From positions 1-10,404 of the forward strand of contig JANOYU010000043.1 in assembly GCA_031429035.1 (NCBI GenBank): a DNA stretch of 10,404 nucleotides, given 5' to 3'. Below the pieces are notes generated by a model, which saw only the letters and a list, made by a program, of their open reading frames with translations, had not been told where the DNA came from and ran no database searches. This document shows positions 1 through 5,884 of this stretch, one piece after another. Position 1 is the stretch's first letter. Each line of letters begins with the position of its first letter. The translations under genes were made by a program, and so were the position numbers. Origin of the DNA: Methylotenera_A sp031429035 (lineage in GTDB: Bacteria > Pseudomonadota > Gammaproteobacteria > Burkholderiales > Methylophilaceae).

Positions 1-996
1 GTTGAGCATGGTTTGCAAATTCGGCTATGGATTGACGACTTAGCAGCTGCCAAAAAGATTATTACTGGTTTAAATATTAATAAAAATAGCCAGTTTTATG
101 AAAAAATTAACATTTTAAAATGGTATGAAGGTGCTGATTTTTGCCAAGCCGCCGATGTGGTGATTGAAGCATTTGCTTGTGAATTGCCAGCTGCATATTT
201 GGCCACAATGGCATGCCAGCAAAGTAAATGGGTGAATTTAGAATACTTATCAGCTGAAAATTGGGTGGATGATTTTCATGCGAAACCCTCACCGCAAGCG
301 AATGGATTAACGCGATATTTTTATTTTCCTGGATTTACAGGAAAAACGGGTGGGCTGATTCGCGAAATAGAAACCGCCCCGCTTAAAACCGTTCGTGCTA
401 AGTCCGTCGAAGGACATGAAAGTACGCTAAAAATCTCATTATTTTGCTACCAAAATGCGCCAATTCATGATTTATTATCTGCCCTGCAGGCCAATAACCA
501 TGCGGTCTCTGTCTATGTGCCAGCCAGCAGCATTATGCTGCAAATTGCCAATTTTTTCGGCGTAAAAGCTATTGATGTGGGCGATTATTTCACTCGTGAA
601 AATCTGCACGTTCACATTCTACCGTTTCTGTCACAGCCTGATTATGATGCACTTTTGCGTGATTGCGACCTTAACTTTGTGCGTGGCGAAGATAGTTGGT
701 TGCGTGCGATTTGGGCGGGTAAACCGTTTATTTGGCAGCCATATATTCAAGAAGAAAATACGCATGTAGTTAAGCTAAATGCATTTTTGGAATTATTTTA
801 TGGCCAATACGATAAAAAACAGCTGCCCTGCGAGGCGCATAGATATTGGTCTGCAGGGCAGCTGCCTAAACATGTTTTAGATGTTTATTTAGATGATTTA
901 AATACTATTCACACACACACGCAGCTGCAATCTAAGCAGCTTGCGCAGCAAACCGATTTAGCCACAAAACTAGTGGATTTTTGCAATAATTGCTAA
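1..996 (+). CDS. earP: EF-P arginine rhamnosyltransferase EarP (5' end missing)
   Basis: EarP transfers rhamnose from dTDP-rhamnose to Arg32 of elongation factor P in the cytoplasm. The frame is open from the first base (V-E-H-G-L-Q-I-R-L-W-I-D-D-L). The TTG at 13 is not the true start, because this stretch matches an internal part of the N-terminal domain. About 35-40 residues are probably off the left edge, including the N-terminal aspartates needed for catalysis, so 331 residues remain of a family length near 370-380. Visible family motifs are YFYFPGFTGKTGGL (DNA about 319-357) and the nucleotide-sugar binding segment RGEDSWLRAIWAGKPFIW (682-735), whose Glu-Asp pair is characteristic. The gene ends 44 bp before efp, its substrate. 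A palindromic repeat (820-864) is translated in frame near the C-terminus, and a short CA run (910-920) follows it. Identification is secure; the gene is intact as far as it can be seen. Confidence 0.95.
   Translation, partial: VEHGLQIRLWIDDLAAAKKIITGLNINKNSQFYEKINILKWYEGADFCQAADVVIEAFACELPAAYLATMACQQSKWVNLEYLSAENWVDDFHAKPSPQANGLTRYFYFPGFTGKTGGLIREIETAPLKTVRAKSVEGHESTLKISLFCYQNAPIHDLLSALQANNHAVSVYVPASSIMLQIANFFGVKAIDVGDYFTRENLHVHILPFLSQPDYDALLRDCDLNFVRGEDSWLRAIWAGKPFIWQPYIQEENTHVVKLNAFLELFYGQYDKKQLPCEAHRYWSAGQLPKHVLDVYLDDLNTIHTHTQLQSKQLAQQTDLATKLVDFCNNC
820..864 (+). repeat. Hairpin repeat copy A, in frame inside earP
   Basis: A perfect 12-bp inverted repeat (820-831 pairs with 853-864, CAGCTGCCCTGC against its complement) encloses a 21-base loop. 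The inner 35 bases (825-859) match the intergenic element at 4884-4918 at 30 of 35 positions by eye, in the same orientation, including loop bases GCATRGATATTGG. Loop conservation goes beyond chance pairing. The copy is read in frame as Q-L-P-C-E-A-H-R-Y-W-S-A-G-Q-L; the palindrome makes QLP appear on both sides. Whether it is an inserted element or a chance resemblance cannot be settled from two copies. Confidence 0.75.
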
Positions 997-1008
997 GTCA
1001 AGTATAAT
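981..1008 (+). promoter_or_regulatory. Candidate sigma-70 promoter for efp
   Basis: A perfect -10 box TATAAT at 1003-1008 is preceded, after 16 bp, by TTGCAA at 981-986 (4 of 6 to TTGACA). The -35 lies in the last codons of earP. Transcription would start near 1015, leaving a leader of about 26 nt before the efp ATG at 1041. This would let efp be expressed separately from and more strongly than earP, which suits an abundant translation factor and an enzyme needed in small amounts. No strong Shine-Dalgarno sequence is seen before the efp ATG. Confidence 0.6.
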
Positions 1009-1040
1009 GCGGGCTTCACAAATTATTAAAGATTTTAGCG

Positions 1041-1601
1041 ATGAAAACAGCACAAGAACTCCGCGCAGGTAACGTGATTATGGTTGATGGCGTGCCATTG
1101 GTAGTGGTTAAAGCCGAATACAATAAATCGGGCCGCAGCACCGCTGTGGTAAAAATGAAGTTTAAAAACTTACTCACTGATGCGCCAAGCGAAACCATTT
1201 ACGGTGCTGGCGACAAATTTGAAATTATTGTGCTAGAGAAAAAAGAAGTCACTTATAGTTACTTTGCAGATCCAACTTATGTGTTTATGGACGCCGATTA
1301 CAACCAAGTGGATGTGGATGCAGAATTTATGGAAGATGTTTTGCCGTATATGGAAGATGGCATGACTTGCGATGTGCGTTTTTACGATAGCAAAGCCATT
1401 TCTGTTGAGCTGCCAACTACGGTAGTGCGCGAAATTGCCTACACTGAGCCAGCAGTGAAGGGTGATACATCAGGCAAAGTGATGAAACCTGCAAAATTGG
1501 CTTCTGGCTTCGAGTTTCCAGTGCCATTATTTTGTGCGCAAGGCGACAAAATTGAGATTGATACAAGAACGGGCGAATACCGCAACCGCGTATTGAAATA
1601 A
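1041..1601 (+). CDS. efp: Elongation factor P
   Basis: EF-P binds between the ribosomal P and E sites and promotes peptide bond formation at consecutive prolines. The 186-residue length is standard. The N-terminal KOW-like domain (about 1-62) carries the modification loop K29-S30-G31-R32-S33. Arg at position 32 marks the EarP/rhamnose type rather than the lysine type modified by EpmA/EpmB. Two OB-type domains follow (about 67-126 and 130-186), ending in the conserved G-D-K-I-E-I-D-T-R-T-G-E-Y-R-N-R-V segment. earP lies immediately upstream, so enzyme and substrate are encoded together. The ATG at 1041 is fixed by the conserved M-K-T-A-Q-E-L-R-A-G-N start, although the upstream ribosome binding site is weak. 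A likely promoter is at 981-1008, and the transcript probably ends at the terminator at 1742-1781. Confidence 0.98.
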   Translation: MKTAQELRAGNVIMVDGVPLVVVKAEYNKSGRSTAVVKMKFKNLLTDAPSETIYGAGDKFEIIVLEKKEVTYSYFADPTYVFMDADYNQVDVDAEFMEDVLPYMEDGMTCDVRFYDSKAISVELPTTVVREIAYTEPAVKGDTSGKVMKPAKLASGFEFPVPLFCAQGDKIEIDTRTGEYRNRVLK

Positions 1602-1602
1602 C

Positions 1603-1722
1603 CTGACTGGCTGCGACAACGTGCTATGGCGTTGCGCGGTACTCAAAATGCTCATGTACTTCGTGTACATTCCGCTTTTTCCGTTCCGTGCGCCTGATAT
1701 CGCATTTGTCTCGCACAGTTAG
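1603..1722. repeat. 120-bp imperfect inverted repeat downstream of efp
   Basis: The outer ends CTGACTG (1603-1609) and CAGTTAG (1716-1722) are near-complements. The two arms of about 50 bases match each other imperfectly, with small gaps, throughout. The exact centre is a perfect 6-bp stem ATGTAC/GTACAT (1654-1659 and 1665-1670) with loop TTCGT. The symmetry centre computed from the arm ends (1662.5) and from the apex (1662) coincide, so this is one structure. It starts one base after the efp stop codon and lies before the terminator, so it would form a large hairpin in the efp 3' UTR. The sequence style (GCTC-ATGTAC-N5-GTACAT-TCCGC-TTTTT) resembles palindromic repeats I recall as dispersed in proteobacterial genomes. 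No second copy is in the window and no open frame of note lies within it. Confidence 0.7.
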
Positions 1723-1741
1723 CAATGGAATTAGCCAAAAT

Positions 1742-1781
1742 AAAAATGGCGCGCTTGATTTATAGTCAGCGCGCTTTTTTT
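1742..1781 (+). terminator. Rho-independent terminator of efp
   Basis: GCGCGCT at 1749-1755 pairs perfectly with AGCGCGC at 1768-1774 around a 12-base loop. It is followed by seven T (1775-1781) and preceded by AAAAA (1742-1746), which could extend the stem. It lies about 140 bases after the efp stop, beyond the inverted repeat, and would end the earP-efp transcript before the DUF3179 gene. Confidence 0.88.
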
Positions 1782-1864
1782 ATCTAAAATCAACCATTAA
1801 AACAATGTAATGCGCTAGCACTCTAATCGACTAATTATTATTGATAATTTTAGGTGTGTTAAAA

Positions 1865-3289
1865 ATGTGGCTAATTAATCGTAAAAAATATGCTTTAGTT
1901 TATGCTGGTATTATTTTCGCAAGCATAACTTTGTTTTTTTGTGAGCAAATAAGCGCTAAAACCATTGATGCCACAACGCAAACAAACCAGCCAGCCACGC
2001 AAAAAAAGTTTTTACCAATTGCAGATTATATTGCTGTGGTGGGCGAGGATGAAACCGCTGCGCTGGCCGCCTTAAATCGTATCGATAAGTTTGCTGATGA
2101 AGCATCAACCGCTTTATTGATTGAAATGGTGCACCAAGTGCCTAACCGCAATGTGCTAGAAAAGCTTATAAGGTTAATAGAAAAGAAATCTGGCCAAGTG
2201 TTTGATGGCGATGTGCATTCGCTATATGAGTGGCTTTGGTCGGCAGAGCGGCCTGTGCACCCAGATTATGCCGAATTTAAAAAATTGTTGTATTCGCCCA
2301 TTGATGCGCGATTTAGCGAATATTTTGATAATCAACCCAAAACCTTAATTCGCTTAGATGAGGTGCGCTGGGGCGGCGTGGTACGCGATGGCATACCACC
2401 ACTTAAAAACCCTAAAATGGTTGTCGCAGCCGATGCCAGCTGGTTAAAAGATGACCATGTTATTTTTGGTGTGGCCATTAATGGCGATGTTCGGGCATAC
2501 CCTAAGCGCATTTTGGCTTGGCACGAAATGTTTAAAGACCGCATTGGTGGCCTAGAGTTGGCGGGTGTTTATTGCACGCTTTGTGGCGCGCTGGTGTTGT
2601 ACGACACCAACGTTAATGGCACCCATTACGAGTTAGGCACCAGCGGATTTTTGTATCGATCAAACAAATTGATGTACGACCATGCGACAAAATCGATGTG
2701 GTCAACTTTAGATGGATCGCCCGTGATAGGTGAGCTTGTAGGTAAAAAAATTAAGTTAAAATCACTGTTTGTGGTTACCACGACTTGGAAAGAGTGGCGC
2801 ACGCGCCACCCAAAAACCACAGTGCTTTCTTTAGAAACTGGCCACGAGCGCAATTACGATGAAGGCGTGGCGTATCGCAATTATTTTGCCACAGATAAGC
2901 TGATGTTTAATGTGCCTAAAGTCGATAATCGGCTAGCCAATAAGGCAGAAGTACTGGCTTTGCGCCCGCAAGAGGTAACAGACGAGCAATTGGCTATTTC
3001 GGCAGATTTTTTAGCCAAAAACCCTGTGTATCAAACGCGTATGGGCAATGTGAATATGGTTGTGCTAACAGATGCCAGTGGTGCAAATCGCGTTTATGAA
3101 TCGAAAGCCGCTACATTTAGTAGCTGGGATAAAAGCAGCAGCTTACTTGATAAAACTGGTAAAAAATGGCAGGTGGATGAGGCAACATTAACTGGACCAA
3201 AAGGTGAAATATTAAAGCGCATATCCGCACACAGAGCATTTTGGTTTGGGTGGTATTCAGCTTTTCCCAATACCAAATTAATAAAGTAA
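1865..3289 (+). CDS. Exported DUF3179 domain protein
   Basis: Function unknown; recognised as DUF3179. The ATG at 1865 is chosen over an upstream TTG at 1841 because AGGTG (1852-1856) sits 8 nt before it and the resulting 474-residue protein opens with a clean signal peptide. That peptide has basic residues (R6-K7-K8), a hydrophobic core at about 9-26, and a likely cleavage after I-S-A (31). A helical region at about 60-125 may be HEAT-like. The DUF3179 core runs from about 165 to 465. It includes G-D-V-R-A-Y-P (207-213), W-H-E (219-221), V-Y-C-T-L-C-G (235-241, a C-x-x-C pair at 237/240), M-W-S-x-L-D-G (278-284) and the closing H-R-A-F-W-F-G-W-Y (456-464). The cysteines plus conserved histidines suggest metal or redox chemistry outside the cytoplasm, but that is inference. 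It is a single gene, converging on tldD with a 10-bp gap and no obvious terminator. No convincing promoter was found in 1782-1864. Confidence 0.85.
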   Translation: MWLINRKKYALVYAGIIFASITLFFCEQISAKTIDATTQTNQPATQKKFLPIADYIAVVGEDETAALAALNRIDKFADEASTALLIEMVHQVPNRNVLEKLIRLIEKKSGQVFDGDVHSLYEWLWSAERPVHPDYAEFKKLLYSPIDARFSEYFDNQPKTLIRLDEVRWGGVVRDGIPPLKNPKMVVAADASWLKDDHVIFGVAINGDVRAYPKRILAWHEMFKDRIGGLELAGVYCTLCGALVLYDTNVNGTHYELGTSGFLYRSNKLMYDHATKSMWSTLDGSPVIGELVGKKIKLKSLFVVTTTWKEWRTRHPKTTVLSLETGHERNYDEGVAYRNYFATDKLMFNVPKVDNRLANKAEVLALRPQEVTDEQLAISADFLAKNPVYQTRMGNVNMVVLTDASGANRVYESKAATFSSWDKSSSLLDKTGKKWQVDEATLTGPKGEILKRISAHRAFWFGWYSAFPNTKLIK

Positions 3290-3299
3290 TTCTAGCGCT

Positions 3300-4766
3300 T
3301 TAAGAAGCTGTGCCACCGACAGTTAAGCCATCAATTTTTAGTGTCGGTTGGCCAACGCCCACAGGCACACTTTGGCCTTCTTTACCGCAAGTGCCTACAC
3401 CGCTATCTAGCGCCATGTCGTTGCCTATCATCGAAACGCGCGTTAACACATCTGGGCCGTTACCAATCAGCGTTGCGCCTTTGACTGGGTAGGTAATTTT
3501 GCCATCTTCAATCATGTAGGCTTCGGCCGCGCTAAATACAAATTTACCGCTGGTAATATCCACTTGGCCGCCGCCAAAATTGGCTGCATATAAGCCTTTT
3601 TTAACGCTTTTAATAATCTCGGCAGGGTCGCTATCACCGTTGTGCATATAGGTGTTGGTCATACGCGGCATGGGAATATGCGCATAGCTTTCGCGGCGCG
3701 CATTGCCAGTAATGGGCATGTTCATTAGCCTTGCATTAAGCGTGTCTTGAATATAACCGCGCAAAATACCATCTTCAATCAGTACCGTTTTATTGGTTTG
3801 GTTGCCTTCATCGTCCATGGTGAGTGAGCCGCGACGGTCTTGAATCGTGCCGTCATCCACAATGGTAATGCCTTTGGCTGCCACGCGTTTGCCCAGCATA
3901 TTGGCGAATGCGCTACTGCCTTTACGGTTAAAATCGCCTTCTAGGCCGTGGCCAATCGCTTCGTGTAACAATATGCCAGGCCAGCCAGCGCCCAATACCA
4001 CCGTCATGCTGCCCGCGGGGGCAGGGCGCGCGTCTAAGTTTACAATTGCTTGGTGCACGGCTTTTTTGGCATATTCTTGTAAAATTTCATCGGTAAAGTA
4101 GCTATAATCAAACCGTCCACCACCGCCAGATGAGCCTTGCTCACGACGACCATTTTGCTCGGCATGCACTTGCACAGATACGCGTACCAATGGCCGCACA
4201 TCGGCCGCCATTACGCCATCGCTGCGCGCTACCATTACCACTTCGTATTCGCCTGCAATGCTAGCCATCACTTGCGTCACGCGTGGGTCGGCCGCTTTGG
4301 CAAATTGCTCTAAACGCTCTAAAAATTTAACTTTTGCATCGGCACTTAAGCTGGCAATAGGGTCTTGCGGTAAATAAAGCTGAGAATTTTGTTTGCTAAT
4401 AATATTTTTGCCCACTTGCTCTAAACCAAGCGCGGCAATCGATTTGGTGGCATTGGCTGCGGCTTTTAAAGCAGGTAAATTAATGTCGTCAGAATAGGCA
4501 AAAGCGGTTTTTTCGCCACTAACTGCGCGTACGCCCACGCCTTGGTCTATGCTGAAATTGCCCGATTTAACTTGGCCTTCTTCTAAGCCCCAAGATTCTG
4601 ATCGCGAGTATTGAAAGTATAAATCGGCATAATCCACTTGATGCGACATAATATTGCCGAGCACGCCTTGCAAGGCGCTAGCATCAAGCCCAGTCGGTTT
4701 TAGCAGCACATCGTGCGCGGTTTCAAAATGGTTGGCTTGTTTCATTATTACTGGTTCAGTTTTCAT
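3300..4766 (-). CDS. tldD: Metalloprotease TldD
   Basis: TldD pairs with TldE/PmbA in a cytoplasmic zinc protease that degrades unfolded peptides and, in some bacteria, processes microcin B17, CcdA or RiPP precursors. The 488 residues are close to E. coli TldD (481). The N-terminal domain has Y-A-D-L-Y-F-Q (46-52) and D-Q-G-V-G-V-R-A-V-S-G-E-K-T (74-87). The metal site is H268-E269-A-I-G-H273, in the family context HEAIGHGLEGDFNR, with C460 in G-T-C-G-K-E-G-Q as the expected third ligand. All key residues are present, so it should be active. The start is uncertain between the ATG at 4766 and one at 4745 (Met8); neither has a clear ribosome binding site and both precede the conserved region. 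It lies downstream of nit and yhdP on the same strand, but a 194-bp gap with a possible promoter suggests partly separate transcription. The partner tldE/pmbA gene is not in the window. Confidence 0.97.
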   Translation of the reverse strand: MKTEPVIMKQANHFETAHDVLLKPTGLDASALQGVLGNIMSHQVDYADLYFQYSRSESWGLEEGQVKSGNFSIDQGVGVRAVSGEKTAFAYSDDINLPALKAAANATKSIAALGLEQVGKNIISKQNSQLYLPQDPIASLSADAKVKFLERLEQFAKAADPRVTQVMASIAGEYEVVMVARSDGVMAADVRPLVRVSVQVHAEQNGRREQGSSGGGGRFDYSYFTDEILQEYAKKAVHQAIVNLDARPAPAGSMTVVLGAGWPGILLHEAIGHGLEGDFNRKGSSAFANMLGKRVAAKGITIVDDGTIQDRRGSLTMDDEGNQTNKTVLIEDGILRGYIQDTLNARLMNMPITGNARRESYAHIPMPRMTNTYMHNGDSDPAEIIKSVKKGLYAANFGGGQVDITSGKFVFSAAEAYMIEDGKITYPVKGATLIGNGPDVLTRVSMIGNDMALDSGVGTCGKEGQSVPVGVGQPTLKIDGLTVGGTAS

Positions 4767-4796
4767 GATTTTAATATGGGGCTATAAACAACTTTT

Positions 4797-4805
4797 ACTA
4801 TACCA
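4797..4805 (-). promoter_or_regulatory. Candidate extended -10 promoter for tldD
   Basis: On the - strand the sequence reads TGGTATAGT: a TATAGT -10 hexamer (4802-4797, 5 of 6 to consensus) with the TGn extension that can substitute for a good -35. No good -35 is seen at 16-18 bp. Transcription would begin near 4790, about 25 nt before the tldD ATG at 4766. The 194-bp spacing from nit makes a separate tldD promoter reasonable. Confidence 0.4.
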
Positions 4806-4816
4806 GCGCGGCAAAA

Positions 4817-4854
4817 AATTGCGCTAAGTATATTCTTGAATTTAAGCGCTAATT
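4817..4854. repeat. Imperfect inverted repeat upstream of tldD
   Basis: AATTGCGCT (4817-4825) is complemented by AGCGCTAATT (4845-4854) with one bulged base, separated by about 19 AT-rich bases. It lies about 12 bp upstream of the candidate tldD -10 element, where a dimeric regulator could bind. The right half AGCGCT is itself palindromic, so part of the symmetry is trivial. No regulator family is recognised. Confidence 0.3.
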
Positions 4855-4881
4855 AGGCTTAAGAATGATTATATTAATATG

Positions 4882-4920
4882 ATGCCCTGCAAGCCGCATG
4901 GATATTGGCTTGCAGGGCAT
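4882..4920 (+). repeat. Hairpin repeat copy B, between nit and tldD
   Basis: A perfect 14-bp stem (ATGCCCTGCAAGCC at 4882-4895 pairs with 4907-4920) encloses an 11-base loop. Its inner 35 bases (4884-4918) match the in-frame earP copy (825-859) at 30 of 35 positions, with the loop core GCATRGATATTGG conserved and the same orientation. It lies 40 bp beyond the nit stop codon. The T-rich tract (4924-4930) lies on its + strand side, so it looks like a terminator only for + strand transcripts, while both flanking genes run on the - strand. It could still block exonucleases or weakly stop nit transcription. Best read as a dispersed palindromic repeat. Confidence 0.8.
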
Positions 4921-4960
4921 TAATTTTTTATCGATAAAATTGCTATAAAATTAAACTAAA

Positions 4961-5839
4961 TTAAATGGCTTTAATAGTACGGTGTTTTAACGCGGGCAAG
5001 CTATTGCGTAAGCTTTTTTGGTAATCGCGATTAATATTGGCAATCACCACACCAGAGCCGCGCGGTAGCCTATCTAATACCACGCCCCATGGGTCAACAA
5101 TCATACTGTTACCATGCGTTTCGCGGCCACTTAAATGATAGCCACCTTGCGCGGGGGCTATCACATAACATAGATTCTCGATGGCGCGCGCGCGTACTAG
5201 TGGCTCCCAATGCGCCTTGCCAGTCGTTTCGGTAAAGGCGGATGGAATCACAATCATATCGACTTGCCCCATGGCGCGATACAGCTCGGGAAAGCGCAAA
5301 TCGTAACAAACCGATAAGCCAATTTTGCCATAAGGTGTTTCTACAACAACAATTTGATCGCCAGATTCAATGGTGTTTTCTTCGTGATAATGCTCGGTGC
5401 CTAAATCAAGACCAAACAAATGAATTTTGTCGTAACGTGCGACTTGCTGGCCTTTGTCGTTGTATACCAAGCAGCTATTGCGCACTTTGTTAGGAAAATT
5501 GCTAACGAGTGGAACGGTGCCGCCAATGAGCCAAATTTTATGCTCGCGTGCCATCTTAGCTAAAAATCGCTGAACTGGTCCGCCGCCTGACATGGTTCCA
5601 TCACCTACTTTTTCGCGCACGGCCACTTTATCAATATCTTTTAAACCCATGATGCAAAAATATTCGGGCAGAACAACAACTTTGGCGCCTTGTTTAGCTG
5701 CTAAAGTAATTAAGCGTTCGGCCTCGGTTAGGTTTGATGACACATGCGGGCTAGAAGCCATTTGTATGCCTGCAACTTTGAAGCTGCCAGCAGCAGATTG
5801 CGCAGGTTTTTCAATTTTATTTTTAGCAGTAATTGGCAT
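4961..5839 (-). CDS. Carbon-nitrogen hydrolase, Nit1/NitA-like amidase
   Basis: A cytoplasmic nitrilase-superfamily enzyme. The closest family by motif is the Nit1 group, whose bacterial members hydrolyse deaminated glutathione, a by-product of transaminases, to alpha-ketoglutarate and Cys-Gly. The catalytic triad is complete: E59 (V-V-L-P-E-Y-F), K138 (R-Y-D-K-I-H-L-F) and C178 (G-L-S-V-C-Y-D-L-R-F-P-E). The 292 residues include about 19 non-conserved residues before the first domain strand (F-K-V-A-G-I-Q-M), so a slightly later real start cannot be excluded, though no internal ATG suits. Conserved T-E-T-T-G-K-A-H-W and R-A-I-E-N follow. The ATG lies 45 bp after the yhdP stop and very likely shares its transcript. 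The substrate is inferred; omega-amidase (Nit2) activity is the main alternative. Confidence 0.92.
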   Translation of the reverse strand: MPITAKNKIEKPAQSAAGSFKVAGIQMASSPHVSSNLTEAERLITLAAKQGAKVVVLPEYFCIMGLKDIDKVAVREKVGDGTMSGGGPVQRFLAKMAREHKIWLIGGTVPLVSNFPNKVRNSCLVYNDKGQQVARYDKIHLFGLDLGTEHYHEENTIESGDQIVVVETPYGKIGLSVCYDLRFPELYRAMGQVDMIVIPSAFTETTGKAHWEPLVRARAIENLCYVIAPAQGGYHLSGRETHGNSMIVDPWGVVLDRLPRGSGVVIANINRDYQKSLRNSLPALKHRTIKAI

Positions 5840-5884
5840 TATTTTTCAAATTTCTATGTTATTTTTTTGCAAATTATTTAAACT

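Noticed and set aside
13..15. TTG at 13 as the start of earP
   Set aside because: The four codons before it (V-E-H-G) continue the family sequence, so the gene extends off the left edge.
910..920. CA dinucleotide run in earP as a phase-variation tract
   Set aside because: Only about five repeats, close to the C-terminus; too short to expect frequent slippage, and it would alter only the last 25 or so residues.
1841..1864. Upstream TTG start for the DUF3179 protein
   Set aside because: The ATG at 1865 has a well-spaced AGGTG ribosome binding site and gives a normal signal peptide; the TTG has none.
4882..4932. Intergenic hairpin as the nit terminator
   Set aside because: The T-tract lies on the + strand side, whereas nit and tldD run on the - strand; the - strand has no U-run after the stem. 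The matching copy in earP also argues for a repeat.
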